DNA of 21,147 bases, from the NCBI GenBank assembly GCA_964428225.1, contig CAYRXS010000107.1:1-21147 (forward strand), given 5' to 3'. Below are positions 6,630 to 14,882 of this stretch, in pieces; the stretch's first letter is position 1, and each line of letters opens with the position of its first letter. The notes beneath the pieces are model-generated. The model did not search any database and was not told the origin of the DNA. It saw only the letters and a list, made by a program, of their open reading frames with translations. A program made the position numbers and the translations under genes. The DNA is from JBFMCU01 sp964428225 (lineage in GTDB: Bacteria; Planctomycetota; UBA1135; GCA-002686595).

Positions 6630-9600
6630 ATGTCGGTCGGAGCTGGTTCTCGTGCGTGCGGGAGCGACCGGACGGATCCGGTGGGGGAGCACGCCACCCC
6701 GGGGCGATCGGCTCGGCGGCGTCTCGCGAGGGGGGAGACGCGCACCGCGTACGCACCGGTGGCGCGCAGTGGGATCGTGGCGCTCTCCGCCCTTCGTGCC
6801 CGGGTCGGCGAGGAGCCCGGGGGCTCCGGCCGGAATCAGGCGCGGGCGGAGGGAGCCTCCGGCGACCTCCTCCTCGTCTGGCAGAGCCGACGGCAGGAAG
6901 AGGGCGGCTACGGTATCTTCGCTCGCCGGTTCGACGCCGCGGGGAACCCCGTCGGTGACGAGGTCCACGTCAACACGACGACCGTCAGCATGCAGATGCA
7001 CCCGGCCGCCGCGTACGACGACCAGGGCGGCGCGTGGTTCGCCTGGCAGTCCTTCGGCCAGGACGGGGAGCTGGGGGGCATCGTCGCCCGTCGCTTCGAC
7101 CCCACTTTCCGGACCGCCACCTCGGAGGTCCTCGTGAACCAGGCCGCGCCCGGGGACCAGACGGACCCGGTGCTCGCCGTCCTGCCCGACGGCGGGGCCT
7201 TCGTGGTCTGGACCTCGGCGGATGCCGAGGAACGCTGCGAGATCCGGGGACGCCGCCTCGCCGGTGACGGGACCGTCGCGGGAGACGCCTTCCGCGTCGA
7301 CTCCGGCGCGCACGCCGACAACGTCCTCGCCGCCGTCGCCACCGACGCCGAGGGCGGGGCGGTGGTGACCTGGGCCTCCTCGGAGGGGGACGGCACTCCC
7401 GCCGGAATCCGCGCCCGCCGCTTCTCCCCAGCCGGGGAGCCGCTCGGCGACGAGCTGCGGATCGACGATCCCGAGGGAGTCGCGGGGATCGAGCCCGCCC
7501 TCGCCCTCACCCCGGACGGCGGCTTCGTGGTCGCCTGGCTCGAGGCGGAGGCGGACGACTACGGCATCCGCCTGCGCCGCGTCGATCGCGGCGATGAGGG
7601 GCCTGTGACGAGCCCCGTGCACCGCGTCGACGTGGTCGGCTCCGGCTACACGAGCGGTCTCGCGGTGGACGTCGACGAGAAGGGCGACATCCTCGTCGCC
7701 TGGAGTCGCTTCGGGGACGGCCCGAAGCGGGACGCGGGGCTCTTCGCGCGGCTCCTCGACCGCGACGGCAACGCCACCGGCGATGCGTTCCGCGTCACGG
7801 AGGGCAGCGACGGCGACCAGAGGCTCGCGCCGTGCACCGGCTCCCGCCGGATCCTCCGTCACGCCGACGGCCGCATGGCCTTCGCATGGACGGGCGACGC
7901 CGACCTCGGCGACTCGAGCGGCGCGCACCTGACGTTGCTCGCTCCCGAGGGGATCGAGCTCGCGGTAGCCGAGACGACCGGGTGTGACCTGGAGTTCGCG
8001 CCGGTCGAGGAGACCGCTTCGCCGCACGTTCCGCCGACCTACGATCCGCTGGCGAGACGGGCTCCGGGGACGGACCTGAACCTGACCAGCGGCAACGACT
8101 TCGACTTCCTGGCCGTCACCTACACCGGCTGGACTCCGCCCGACCCCCACATGGCGGCGGGACCCAATCAGGTGGTCGTCATCGTCAACGGCGAGATCGC
8201 CTTCTTCGACGACGACGGGACGAACACGTTCCGGGACGAGATCGAGGACTCCTACGGCTTCGGGGGCGCGCAGGGAGCCACCGGCTTCGTCTTCGATCCG
8301 GAGGTGATCTACGACCCGCACAGCGGTCGGTTCATGGCCATGGCCTGCGAGCGCGGCTCGGACACCGGGCGCGGGTACTACCTGCTCGCGATCTCCGACG
8401 ACTCGAACCCCAACGGCACCTGGTACAAGTACCGGATCGACTCTTACCCGACGATCTTCGACACCGACATCGACTCGCCGAACATCGCCGTCGACGCGAA
8501 CGTGATCTACCTGTCCGCGGACTTCTTCGGTCCGGACAAGCTGAACATCATGATGATCGCCAAGTCGTCGGTGATCAGCGGGGGGACTCCCTCCTACACG
8601 TCGCTGAACATCAGCGGCGATCAGTCTCAGGGTTTCCCGGTCACCTACGACACGTCGGCTCCGGCCCAGTACCTGATCGGCTTCAACTTCTCGACCTCGA
8701 CCCAGGTCAAGATGTACGCGATCAAGAACGCGCTCACGAGCCCGACCATCCAGAACGTCAACGTGACCGTGCCGAGCTACTCGCACCCCGAGGATCCGCC
8801 GCAGCAGGGCACGAGCGTTCGCCCCGAGACCTTCGAGGCCCGCTTCTGGTCCGCCGTCTATCGCAACGGCCACATGTGGGCCACGCACCACGTCAACGGC
8901 TCACGCGTGCGCCAGCGCTGGTACGAGTTCGACATGCGCGGCTGGCCCGACAGCGGGATGAACCCCATCCTGCTGCAGTCCGGCGAGATCGACCTCGGAT
9001 CGGGCATCCGGACGTTCTTCGGGAGCATCTGGGTCGACAACGCCGGCAACGCGGGGATGACCTACGCGCGCTCCGCGACCAGCGAGTACATCTCCATGGA
9101 GACCACGTGGCGGGCGCCGGGGGACGCTGCGGGGACGATGCGGACTCCGACCAGCATCATCACCAGCACCTCGGCCGACACGTCGGGTCGCTGGGGCGAC
9201 TACAGCGCGGTCGTGAGCGATCCCATCACCTCGGGCGCCTTCTGGGCTCATCACGAGTACCGGACCTCCTCCTGGAGGACGCGCGTCGCGTACTTCGAGG
9301 TCGATAGCGGCGGCCCGGACCCGGTCGCGGACTTCTTCGGCACTCCGACCTCGGGGGACGAGGACCTGCTGGTCACCTTCACTGACATCTCGACCGGCAC
9401 CGGGCTCTCGTCGTGGTACTGGGACTTCGGGGACACGGGTAGCTCGGCCACGCAGCACCCGACGCACCTGTACGTGGATCCCGGCACCTACACCGTCTCG
9501 CTGTCGGTGACGGGGACGAACGGCACGGACACGGAGACGAAGCCGAACTACATCGTCGTCAACGACATGCCGGACGCCGGCTTCTCGTACTACAACGGCA

Positions 9601-9950
9601 CCGGGTTCAACCCCTTCATCTTCACGAGCACGAACCTGCCGGTCCTCGGCACCAACTGGGTCACGCAGATCGACGGGGGATCGGTAGGGGCCTCGGGCCT
9701 GACCTTCGCCGTCGCGTACTCCGCGCCGTTCGCGTTCATGACCGGCATCGGAGAGCTGCTGATCGACGTGAGCTCCGCCTGGATGCTCACCCACATCTCC
9801 GGCGGAGGCGCGGGTATCAGCACGCACACGGTTCTGCTGCCCAACGATCCCGTCCTCGCCGGGATCCACGCCTACACGCAGGGACTGCTCAACAACGTCG
9901 GGGGCGTCGCCATGCTGACGAACGCCATCGACGCCACGCTGGGTTACTGA
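6630..9950 (+). CDS. Large beta-propeller and PKD-domain protein, probably extracellular, lacking a visible signal peptide
   Basis: The 1106-residue product has no enzyme motif I recognise. Residues 60-440 hold seven repeats of about 55 residues, each built around GGxxVxW (tryptophans 84, 139, 194, 248, 303, 358, 420) followed by G-I-x-A-R-R-F and GDE-type strands, which predicts a seven-bladed beta-propeller. Residues about 480-890 form a second beta-rich region with PPDPHMAAGPNQVVVIVNGE, a motif seen in many secreted bacterial proteins. A PKD domain follows (about 897-977, with SSWYWDFGDTGS), then a 125-residue C-terminal domain ending LTNAIDATLGY. Such architectures belong to surface or secreted proteins, yet the N-terminus is basic and polar with no signal peptide in any frame. 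The ATG at 6630 is the most upstream choice; GTG 6759 or 6777 are alternatives, and coding signal is convincing only from about 6840. A hairpin at 9961-9999 follows the stop. Confidence 0.82.
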   Translation: MSVGAGSRACGSDRTDPVGEHATPGRSARRRLARGETRTAYAPVARSGIVALSALRARVGEEPGGSGRNQARAEGASGDLLLVWQSRRQEEGGYGIFARRFDAAGNPVGDEVHVNTTTVSMQMHPAAAYDDQGGAWFAWQSFGQDGELGGIVARRFDPTFRTATSEVLVNQAAPGDQTDPVLAVLPDGGAFVVWTSADAEERCEIRGRRLAGDGTVAGDAFRVDSGAHADNVLAAVATDAEGGAVVTWASSEGDGTPAGIRARRFSPAGEPLGDELRIDDPEGVAGIEPALALTPDGGFVVAWLEAEADDYGIRLRRVDRGDEGPVTSPVHRVDVVGSGYTSGLAVDVDEKGDILVAWSRFGDGPKRDAGLFARLLDRDGNATGDAFRVTEGSDGDQRLAPCTGSRRILRHADGRMAFAWTGDADLGDSSGAHLTLLAPEGIELAVAETTGCDLEFAPVEETASPHVPPTYDPLARRAPGTDLNLTSGNDFDFLAVTYTGWTPPDPHMAAGPNQVVVIVNGEIAFFDDDGTNTFRDEIEDSYGFGGAQGATGFVFDPEVIYDPHSGRFMAMACERGSDTGRGYYLLAISDDSNPNGTWYKYRIDSYPTIFDTDIDSPNIAVDANVIYLSADFFGPDKLNIMMIAKSSVISGGTPSYTSLNISGDQSQGFPVTYDTSAPAQYLIGFNFSTSTQVKMYAIKNALTSPTIQNVNVTVPSYSHPEDPPQQGTSVRPETFEARFWSAVYRNGHMWATHHVNGSRVRQRWYEFDMRGWPDSGMNPILLQSGEIDLGSGIRTFFGSIWVDNAGNAGMTYARSATSEYISMETTWRAPGDAAGTMRTPTSIITSTSADTSGRWGDYSAVVSDPITSGAFWAHHEYRTSSWRTRVAYFEVDSGGPDPVADFFGTPTSGDEDLLVTFTDISTGTGLSSWYWDFGDTGSSATQHPTHLYVDPGTYTVSLSVTGTNGTDTETKPNYIVVNDMPDAGFSYYNGTGFNPFIFTSTNLPVLGTNWVTQIDGGSVGASGLTFAVAYSAPFAFMTGIGELLIDVSSAWMLTHISGGGAGISTHTVLLPNDPVLAGIHAYTQGLLNNVGGVAMLTNAIDATLGY

Positions 9951-9960
9951 TCGCGCGTAT

Positions 9961-9999
9961 CGGGGAGGATTCGAGGCTTCCACTCTCGAGTCCTCCCCG
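9961..9999 (+). terminator. Hairpin terminator after the propeller/PKD gene
   Basis: A 15-bp stem (9961-9975 with 9985-9999, one G-U pair, otherwise perfect) closes a 9-nt loop, starting 10 nt after the stop codon. No T-run follows, so it may act as a GC-rich terminator or as an mRNA 3' end stabiliser. Confidence 0.6.
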
Positions 10000-10052
10000 G
10001 CGCGAGTCCCGGAGAACGTCACTTCCTCGCGACGCGGCTCGGGCCGGTGCCT

Positions 10053-10058
10053 TAGGAT
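10053..10058 (+). promoter_or_regulatory. Candidate -10 element of ytoQ-sulfatase
   Basis: TAGGAT lies 21 nt before the ytoQ ATG, with no convincing -35. A start site about 7 nt downstream would leave a short leader that still includes the ribosome binding site. Support comes mainly from similar TANGAT hexamers at other starts in this window. Confidence 0.3.
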
Positions 10059-10065
10059 GGCGCCG

Positions 10066-10072
10066 AAAGGAG
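10066..10072 (+). promoter_or_regulatory. Ribosome binding site of ytoQ
   Basis: AAAGGAG lies 7 nt before the ATG at 10080, a good Shine-Dalgarno at normal spacing that fixes this start. Confidence 0.7.
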
Positions 10073-10079
10073 TCCAGTC

Positions 10080-10550
10080 ATGAGCGAAGAGAGAACCTGG
10101 GCCGTCTTCCTGTCGGGCGAGATCCATACGGACTGGCGCGAGCAGGTCCGCGCGGGGGCCGAGGCGGCGGGATTGCCCGTCGTCTTCACCGGTCCCGTCA
10201 CCGACCACGCCGCCAGCGACGAATGCGGCGTCCGGATCCTGGGCCCCGAGAAGTCCGACTTCTGGAAGGACCACAAGGGGGCGAAGATCAACGCGATCCG
10301 CACCCGCACCCTGATCCGGGACGCGGACGTGGTCGTCGTGCGCTTCGGCGAAAAGTACCGCCAGTGGAACGCGGCCTTCGACGCCGGTTTTGCCGCCGCG
10401 CTCGGCAAGCCGCTCGTCGTGCTCCACCCGCCCGAGCACATCCACGCCCTGAAGGAGGTGGACGCCGGGGCCCTCGCGGTGGGGGAGACGCCCGAGCAGG
10501 TCGTGGAGATCCTCGAGTACGTGATCACGGGCCGGGGAGGGGCGAAATGA
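10080..10550 (+). CDS. ytoQ: YtoQ family protein
   Basis: This 156-residue protein belongs to the small YtoQ family (Bacillus YtoQ is about 148 residues), whose function is not known. Conserved stretches are LSGEIHTDWRE (12-22), ILGPEKSDFWKDHKGAKINAIRT in the middle, DADVVVVRFGEKYRQWNAA and GKPLVVLHPPEHIHALKE. The pattern of alternating strands and helices with an FGEKY-QWN-DAG block resembles nucleoside 2-deoxyribosyltransferase-like folds; this is inferred from similarity of layout, not shown. There is no signal peptide, so it should be cytoplasmic. A good ribosome binding site precedes the ATG. Its TGA overlaps the ATG of the sulfatase gene (ATGA), so the two genes are co-translated. Confidence 0.9.
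   Translation: MSEERTWAVFLSGEIHTDWREQVRAGAEAAGLPVVFTGPVTDHAASDECGVRILGPEKSDFWKDHKGAKINAIRTRTLIRDADVVVVRFGEKYRQWNAAFDAGFAAALGKPLVVLHPPEHIHALKEVDAGALAVGETPEQVVEILEYVITGRGGAK
10535..10542 (+). promoter_or_regulatory. Ribosome binding site of the sulfatase gene
   Basis: GGGAGGGG, inside the end of ytoQ, lies 4 nt before the ATG at 10547. It supports this start, which also begins a lipoprotein signal peptide, over more upstream in-frame ATGs. Confidence 0.6.
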
Positions 10551-12109
10551 GCAACAAGCCTCGAAAGAGCCTCTGGGGGATCGCAGCGGCGATCCTGGCC
10601 GCCCTCGCCGGGTGCGCGGTCGGAGCGCCGGGGGATCCCGCCCCCGCGCATCCGAACATCGTCTTCGTCTACGCCGACGACCACGCCCAGCGGGCGGTCG
10701 GAGCCTACGGCTCGCCGCTCGCGGAGACCCCGAACATCGACCGCCTGGCCGCCGAGGGCGTGCGCTTCACGAACAGCTTCGTGGCGAACTCCATCTGCGG
10801 CCCCGCGCGAGCCACGATCCTCACCGGGCTGCACTCGCACGTGAACGGCAAGACGACGAACGGCCAGGGATTCCGGGACGAGCTGCCGAGCTGGGCCAAG
10901 CTCATGCAGGCCTCGGGCTACCAGACGGCCATGGTCGGCAAGTGGCACCTGTCCACGACGCCCAGCGGCTTCGATCACTGGGCGATCGCGCGGGGCGGCT
11001 ACTACAACCTCTCCCTGGAGACGGCGGAGGGGCGGACGCCCCACGTCGGCTACACGACCGAGATCATCACCGACGAGGCCCTGCGCTGGCTCGACGAGGA
11101 GCGGGATCCCGAGCGGCCGTTCGCGGTCTGGATCAGCCACACCTCCACCCACCGCACGTGGATGCCCGGGCCCGAGTACCTCTCCCGCTACGACGACGAG
11201 ACGATCCCCGAGCCGCCGACGCTCTTCGACGACTACGCGGGTCGATCCCCCGGCGCGGCCCAGGCCCAGATGCGGATCGCGCGCGACCTCTTCCCGGCCT
11301 ACGACCTGAAACTGCCGGTGACCGGCGAGGGGATCCTGGACAAGAACGCGGCGGGCAAGCTGAAGGCGCTGACTTCGGAGCAGCGAGCGGCGTGGCACGC
11401 CGCCTACGGTCCGAAGAACGAGGCGTTCGCCCGGGCCGGCCTCGAGGGCGAGGCGCTGGTGCAGTGGAAGTACCAGCGGTACATCAAGGACTACCTGCGT
11501 TGCGTGGACGCCCTCGACGACAGCGTGGGCCGAGTGCTCGACCACCTCGAGCGGACGGGCCTGGACGAGAACACGATCGTTGTCTACTCCTCCGACCAGG
11601 GTTTCTTCCTCGGCGAGCACGGCTGGTACGACAAGCGCTGGATGTACGAGCCCTCCCTGCGCACGCCGCTGATCGTGCGCTGGCCCGGAGTGACCGAGCC
11701 GGGCACCGCATGCGACGCGATGGTGCAGAACCTCGACATGGCCCCGACCTTCCTGGACGCGGCGGGCTCCGAGCCCGTCGTGGAGATGCAGGGCGAGAGC
11801 CTCGTACGCTTGCTCGAGGGCCGCGTTCCCGACGGTTGGCGCGACGCGATCTACTACCACTACCACCAGCAGGACTCGGGCCGCACCGCCCACACCGTCG
11901 CCCGGCACTACGGGATCCGCACCGAGCGCTACAAGCTGATCCACGTCTACGACCACGACGCGTGGGAGCTCTACGACCTCGAGATCGACCCCGAGGAGAT
12001 GCACAACCTCGCCGGCGATCCCGCCCACGCCGAGCTCGTCGCCGAACTGCGAGAGCGCCTGGCCGGATTGCGTGCGCAGTACGGGGACGACACGGGCAAG
12101 TCGTTCTGA
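10547..12109 (+). CDS. Lipoprotein sulfatase (formylglycine-dependent arylsulfatase family)
   Basis: This 520-residue enzyme should hydrolyse sulfate esters, probably on carbohydrate, outside the cytoplasm. A basic n-region and a hydrophobic stretch end in the lipobox LAGC, with the acylated Cys23. The Asp pair of the metal site is in VYADDH (44-45). The sulfatase signature SICGPARATILTG is complete: Cys84 is the residue converted to formylglycine, with Pro86 and Arg88. A second metal-site segment, SSDQGFFLGEHGWYDKRW, lies at about 348-365, followed by RTPLIVRWPG. The C-terminus WELYDLEIDPEEMHNLAGDP is typical of family S1 sulfatases. The substrate cannot be read from the sequence. Start: ATG 10547 overlaps the ytoQ stop, has a ribosome binding site and gives the signal peptide. 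No sulfatase-maturing enzyme is in the window. The sigma-factor fusion gene follows 109 nt downstream. Confidence 0.95.
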   Translation: MSNKPRKSLWGIAAAILAALAGCAVGAPGDPAPAHPNIVFVYADDHAQRAVGAYGSPLAETPNIDRLAAEGVRFTNSFVANSICGPARATILTGLHSHVNGKTTNGQGFRDELPSWAKLMQASGYQTAMVGKWHLSTTPSGFDHWAIARGGYYNLSLETAEGRTPHVGYTTEIITDEALRWLDEERDPERPFAVWISHTSTHRTWMPGPEYLSRYDDETIPEPPTLFDDYAGRSPGAAQAQMRIARDLFPAYDLKLPVTGEGILDKNAAGKLKALTSEQRAAWHAAYGPKNEAFARAGLEGEALVQWKYQRYIKDYLRCVDALDDSVGRVLDHLERTGLDENTIVVYSSDQGFFLGEHGWYDKRWMYEPSLRTPLIVRWPGVTEPGTACDAMVQNLDMAPTFLDAAGSEPVVEMQGESLVRLLEGRVPDGWRDAIYYHYHQQDSGRTAHTVARHYGIRTERYKLIHVYDHDAWELYDLEIDPEEMHNLAGDPAHAELVAELRERLAGLRAQYGDDTGKSF

Positions 12110-12123
12110 TCGGCCCGCTCGGT

Positions 12124-12135
12124 CCGCGGCCGCGG
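12124..12135 (+). other. 12-bp perfect palindrome, possible operator
   Basis: CCGCGGCCGCGG is self-complementary and directly abuts the candidate -10 TACGAT of the sigma-factor gene. Its position in the -35/spacer region would suit an operator, but short GC palindromes are common in such DNA. Confidence 0.25.
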
Positions 12136-12141
12136 TACGAT
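12136..12141 (+). promoter_or_regulatory. Candidate -10 element of the sigma-fusion gene
   Basis: TACGAT lies 77 nt before the ATG at 12219 in the 109-nt gap after the sulfatase. No sigma70-like -35 is visible upstream. A role is supported only by the repeated TANGAT pattern in this window. Confidence 0.3.
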
Positions 12142-12191
12142 TTCCTCCGGTTCGGTGAGTCAGGGCGCAGAGCCATGGGGTCTCCGCGAGT

Positions 12192-12208
12192 GGAGGACGA
12201 CCTCCTCC
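12192..12208 (+). promoter_or_regulatory. Leader hairpin that pairs the only GGAGGA before the sigma-fusion start
   Basis: GGAGGA (12192-12197) can pair fully with TCCTCC (12203-12208) across a 5-nt loop. GGAGGA is the only strong Shine-Dalgarno-like sequence upstream, but at 21 nt from the ATG it is too far for normal use, so the effect on translation is uncertain. Confidence 0.3.
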
Positions 12209-12218
12209 TTCCCGGACC

Positions 12219-14864
12219 ATGCAACCGAAGCGAGCCGTGATGCCTCTGAGAGAGCTGCTCGAGCACCAGGAGTTCGTGCGCCGGCTCGCCCGTCACCTCG
12301 TGGCGGACGAGCACGGGGCCGATGATCTCGCGCAGGACGTGTGGGTCGCGGCCCTCGCGCGCCGACCCCGGGGGCTCCTCTCCGTGCGCGCCTGGCTCTC
12401 GCGGGTGACGCGGAATCTCGCTGCGAATCGCGCTCGTGGAGAGCGGCACCGACGTTCGCGGGAGAGCCGGGTGACCGACGCGGCGCCGTCCATCTCGGTG
12501 CAGGCCGCCGAGCGCGAGTTCGCGCTGCAACACCGCGTCGCGGAGGCGGTTCACCGCCTCGACGAGCCCTACCGGGCCACGATCCTCCTGCGCTACTTCA
12601 AGGAGCTCTCCCACGCGGAGATCGCCGCGCAGACGGGAGTCCCGGTCGCCACCGTGCGAACGCGCCTGCAGCGGGGCCTCGCGAAGCTGCGCGAGCGGCT
12701 CGATCGCGAGCACGACGGCGATCGGGAGACGTGGCGGCACGGGCTCGTGTTGCTCTTCGGGAAGGATCTCCTGGCCCCGGCCTCGACGGTCGGCGGTGGG
12801 CTCCTTTCGAGTGGAATCGTCATGGGAACAATCGCGAAGGTCGGGGTGGGAATCGTCGTGGCGGGGTGCGCGGCTTGGTGGCTCTGGCCGGACGAAGACG
12901 GGAAAGCATCGCCGACGGAGGAATCGTCCGTCGCCGTCGTGCCGGGCTCCGCCGAGCTTCCCGTATCCGAGCCGAACCTCACCGAGGTGGAAGGGCCGAG
13001 CGGACGGGTCGAGGTGGAGGTCGTCGAGGAGCCCGCGGCTCCCGAGCCCTTCGTCCGTCCCGCGCCCACTCTCGCGCGGGGCTGGGCGGTGCTCGGCCGC
13101 GTGCACGACCTGCAGGAAGACGAGGTCGCACGCACCAGGATCACGATCACGGGCCAAAACGATTACGCCTGGCCCGAGGAGCTGGTGGCCACCGGCGACG
13201 TCGCTCCCGACGGCACCTTCGAGGTGGACGTGACGCGGCTCGTGCTCCTCGAAGGCTGGGCGCGCACTCCCCTGCGGGCCCTCGTGGTGGCCGCGGATCA
13301 TCCTCGGTGCCAGCGGCAGGAGGTGCGGCTCGACGCCGAGGCGCACCACCGCGTGATGGCCGAGCTCGAGGAGCTCGACGGCCCGATCACCTGGTGGGCG
13401 GACGTCCACCTCCGCCCCGCGGCGGCCATCACCGGTCGCGTCGTGCACGAGGACGGATCGCCGGCCGCGGGCGCTCTGGTTACCGCCTGGCGGATGATCG
13501 GGGAGGAGCCCGCCGACTCTGCCGCGGACACCGCGACGTGCGACGCGACGGGGGCCTTCCGCCTGCGCGTCGCCAATCCCGGGCAGTACGACCTCTGCGC
13601 GGCCGAGACAGGATTGCGTCCCGCCAACCGGCGCATCGAGGCCGAGGTGGGCGAGTGCGAGGAACTCGAGGATCCCCTCGTCCTCGAGGAGGGGGCGTTC
13701 CTCGAGGGACGGGTCCTGCGCTTCGGCGAACCGCTGGGCGGAGTGAGCGTGAGCGTCTGGCTTCCGCGGGGACGGAAGACCCGGTCCCTGCATCCGCCAG
13801 GACGGGCCGCCCTGTGCTTGACCTGGCTCGAAGGGGGATTCGAGCACGGGCTCTCCGGCGCCAAGAGCGATGACGAGGGATCGTGGTTGGTGTCGGGGCT
13901 GGTGCCCGGAGCCTACCGAGTGCACGCGGCGAGGCTCACGGGCTACCGGATCGGGCTCGCGGGCCCGGCTCAGGGCGAGATTGAGGTACAAGCCCCCGCG
14001 CGGGGAGTGAATCTGCTCTACGCGTACTCCACGGTTCGCTTCGAGAGCGCGGAGGAGCTCGCCGCCGACGGGGTGGGGCGTTTCACGATCGAGCGCGATG
14101 GACACGCGGAGAGCTCGTGCGACTTCCGGGGCCGGTCCGGTATTCCTTCCTTCTACACCGGCCCCGGAGAGCGCCTCGCGGTCGAGATCCGGTTCGAGGG
14201 CAGGGAGACCTGGCGAGAGGAGCTCGTCACGCCCTCGGCGGGGGAGGAGCTCGTCATCCCCATCCACCTGCAGCCCTCCGGCGAGCCTGCATCCCTCCAC
14301 TTGACCGTCGAGATGGTGGAGAGCGAGCCGGTGAGCGGTCTCCAGCTCGTCCTGCACTCCCCCGACGAGTCGCAGGACACCTCGTTGAGCACCCTGGACG
14401 CGGATCTCGTCGACGGCGTAGCCCGCTTCGAGGAGATTCCCCCCGGACGCTACCGGGGCGTCCTGCGGGTGACCGGCAATGCCTTCTCCTACTACCGGGA
14501 AGTCGAGATCGATCTCGATCTTTCGCACGGTGAGCGAGAGCTGATGTCGATCGAGCTCGAGCTCGGAGGTCGGATCGGGATCCTCGCCCGCGACGCACGA
14601 GGCGAAGCCCTGCCCGCGAACATCGAGTTCCGCGATGCGAGCGGGACGAAGCTGGACGTGACGTTCCTCGCCCGAGACGGCCCCATGACCTACGGCGGCA
14701 GCTGGCGTCTCTCGACGGTCGGCTTGAACGAGACCTTCCCCAACCTCGCCCCCGGTGACTACGAACTGCACGTCTGGTACGAGGGTTTCGAGCGGAAGGT
14801 CCTGCCCGCGACGGTGGTGGCCGGCGAGACCACGGAGCTCGACGTAGTGCTGAAGCCCGAGTGA
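12219..14864 (+). CDS. ECF-type sigma factor fused to a transmembrane helix and extracellular carboxypeptidase-regulatory-like domains
   Basis: This 881-residue protein joins a transcription factor to a probable surface sensor. Region sigma-2 lies at about 12-75 (HGADDLAQDVWVAAL, VRAWLSRVTRNLAANRAR). Region sigma-4 lies at about 100-162, with the helix-turn-helix ELSHAEIAAQTGVPVATVRTR. A single membrane helix follows (about 199-223, GIVMGTIAKVGVGIVVAGCA then WWLWP). The remaining 650 residues, with a Pro/Glu-rich linker (225-285), are beta-rich. They hold at least three carboxypeptidase-regulatory-like Ig-type repeats, each with a G-R-V strand and a closing P-G-x-Y motif (ITGRVVHEDGSPAAGALV at about 405; LEGRVLRFGEPLGGVSV at about 494; the C-terminal LAPGDYELHV). 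A helix preceded by cytoplasmic DNA-binding regions predicts the C-terminal part is outside. No anti-sigma gene is adjacent, so this may be a one-piece transmembrane regulator. The start could also be the GTG/ATG at 12237/12240, which changes little. Confidence 0.9.
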   Translation: MQPKRAVMPLRELLEHQEFVRRLARHLVADEHGADDLAQDVWVAALARRPRGLLSVRAWLSRVTRNLAANRARGERHRRSRESRVTDAAPSISVQAAEREFALQHRVAEAVHRLDEPYRATILLRYFKELSHAEIAAQTGVPVATVRTRLQRGLAKLRERLDREHDGDRETWRHGLVLLFGKDLLAPASTVGGGLLSSGIVMGTIAKVGVGIVVAGCAAWWLWPDEDGKASPTEESSVAVVPGSAELPVSEPNLTEVEGPSGRVEVEVVEEPAAPEPFVRPAPTLARGWAVLGRVHDLQEDEVARTRITITGQNDYAWPEELVATGDVAPDGTFEVDVTRLVLLEGWARTPLRALVVAADHPRCQRQEVRLDAEAHHRVMAELEELDGPITWWADVHLRPAAAITGRVVHEDGSPAAGALVTAWRMIGEEPADSAADTATCDATGAFRLRVANPGQYDLCAAETGLRPANRRIEAEVGECEELEDPLVLEEGAFLEGRVLRFGEPLGGVSVSVWLPRGRKTRSLHPPGRAALCLTWLEGGFEHGLSGAKSDDEGSWLVSGLVPGAYRVHAARLTGYRIGLAGPAQGEIEVQAPARGVNLLYAYSTVRFESAEELAADGVGRFTIERDGHAESSCDFRGRSGIPSFYTGPGERLAVEIRFEGRETWREELVTPSAGEELVIPIHLQPSGEPASLHLTVEMVESEPVSGLQLVLHSPDESQDTSLSTLDADLVDGVARFEEIPPGRYRGVLRVTGNAFSYYREVEIDLDLSHGERELMSIELELGGRIGILARDARGEALPANIEFRDASGTKLDVTFLARDGPMTYGGSWRLSTVGLNETFPNLAPGDYELHVWYEGFERKVLPATVVAGETTELDVVLKPE

Positions 14865-14882
14865 GACTTGGGACGGACGGGG

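Noticed and set aside
5418..8891. 1157-residue minus-strand frame opposite rsgA and the propeller gene
   Set aside because: The product is Arg/Val/Asp-rich without motifs, while the plus strand encodes repeats with clear spacing and the other minus frame encodes rsgA. It is an antisense shadow.
11484..14771. 1095-residue minus-strand frame opposite the sulfatase and sigma-fusion genes
   Set aside because: No domain or motif; the plus-strand products have complete family signatures.
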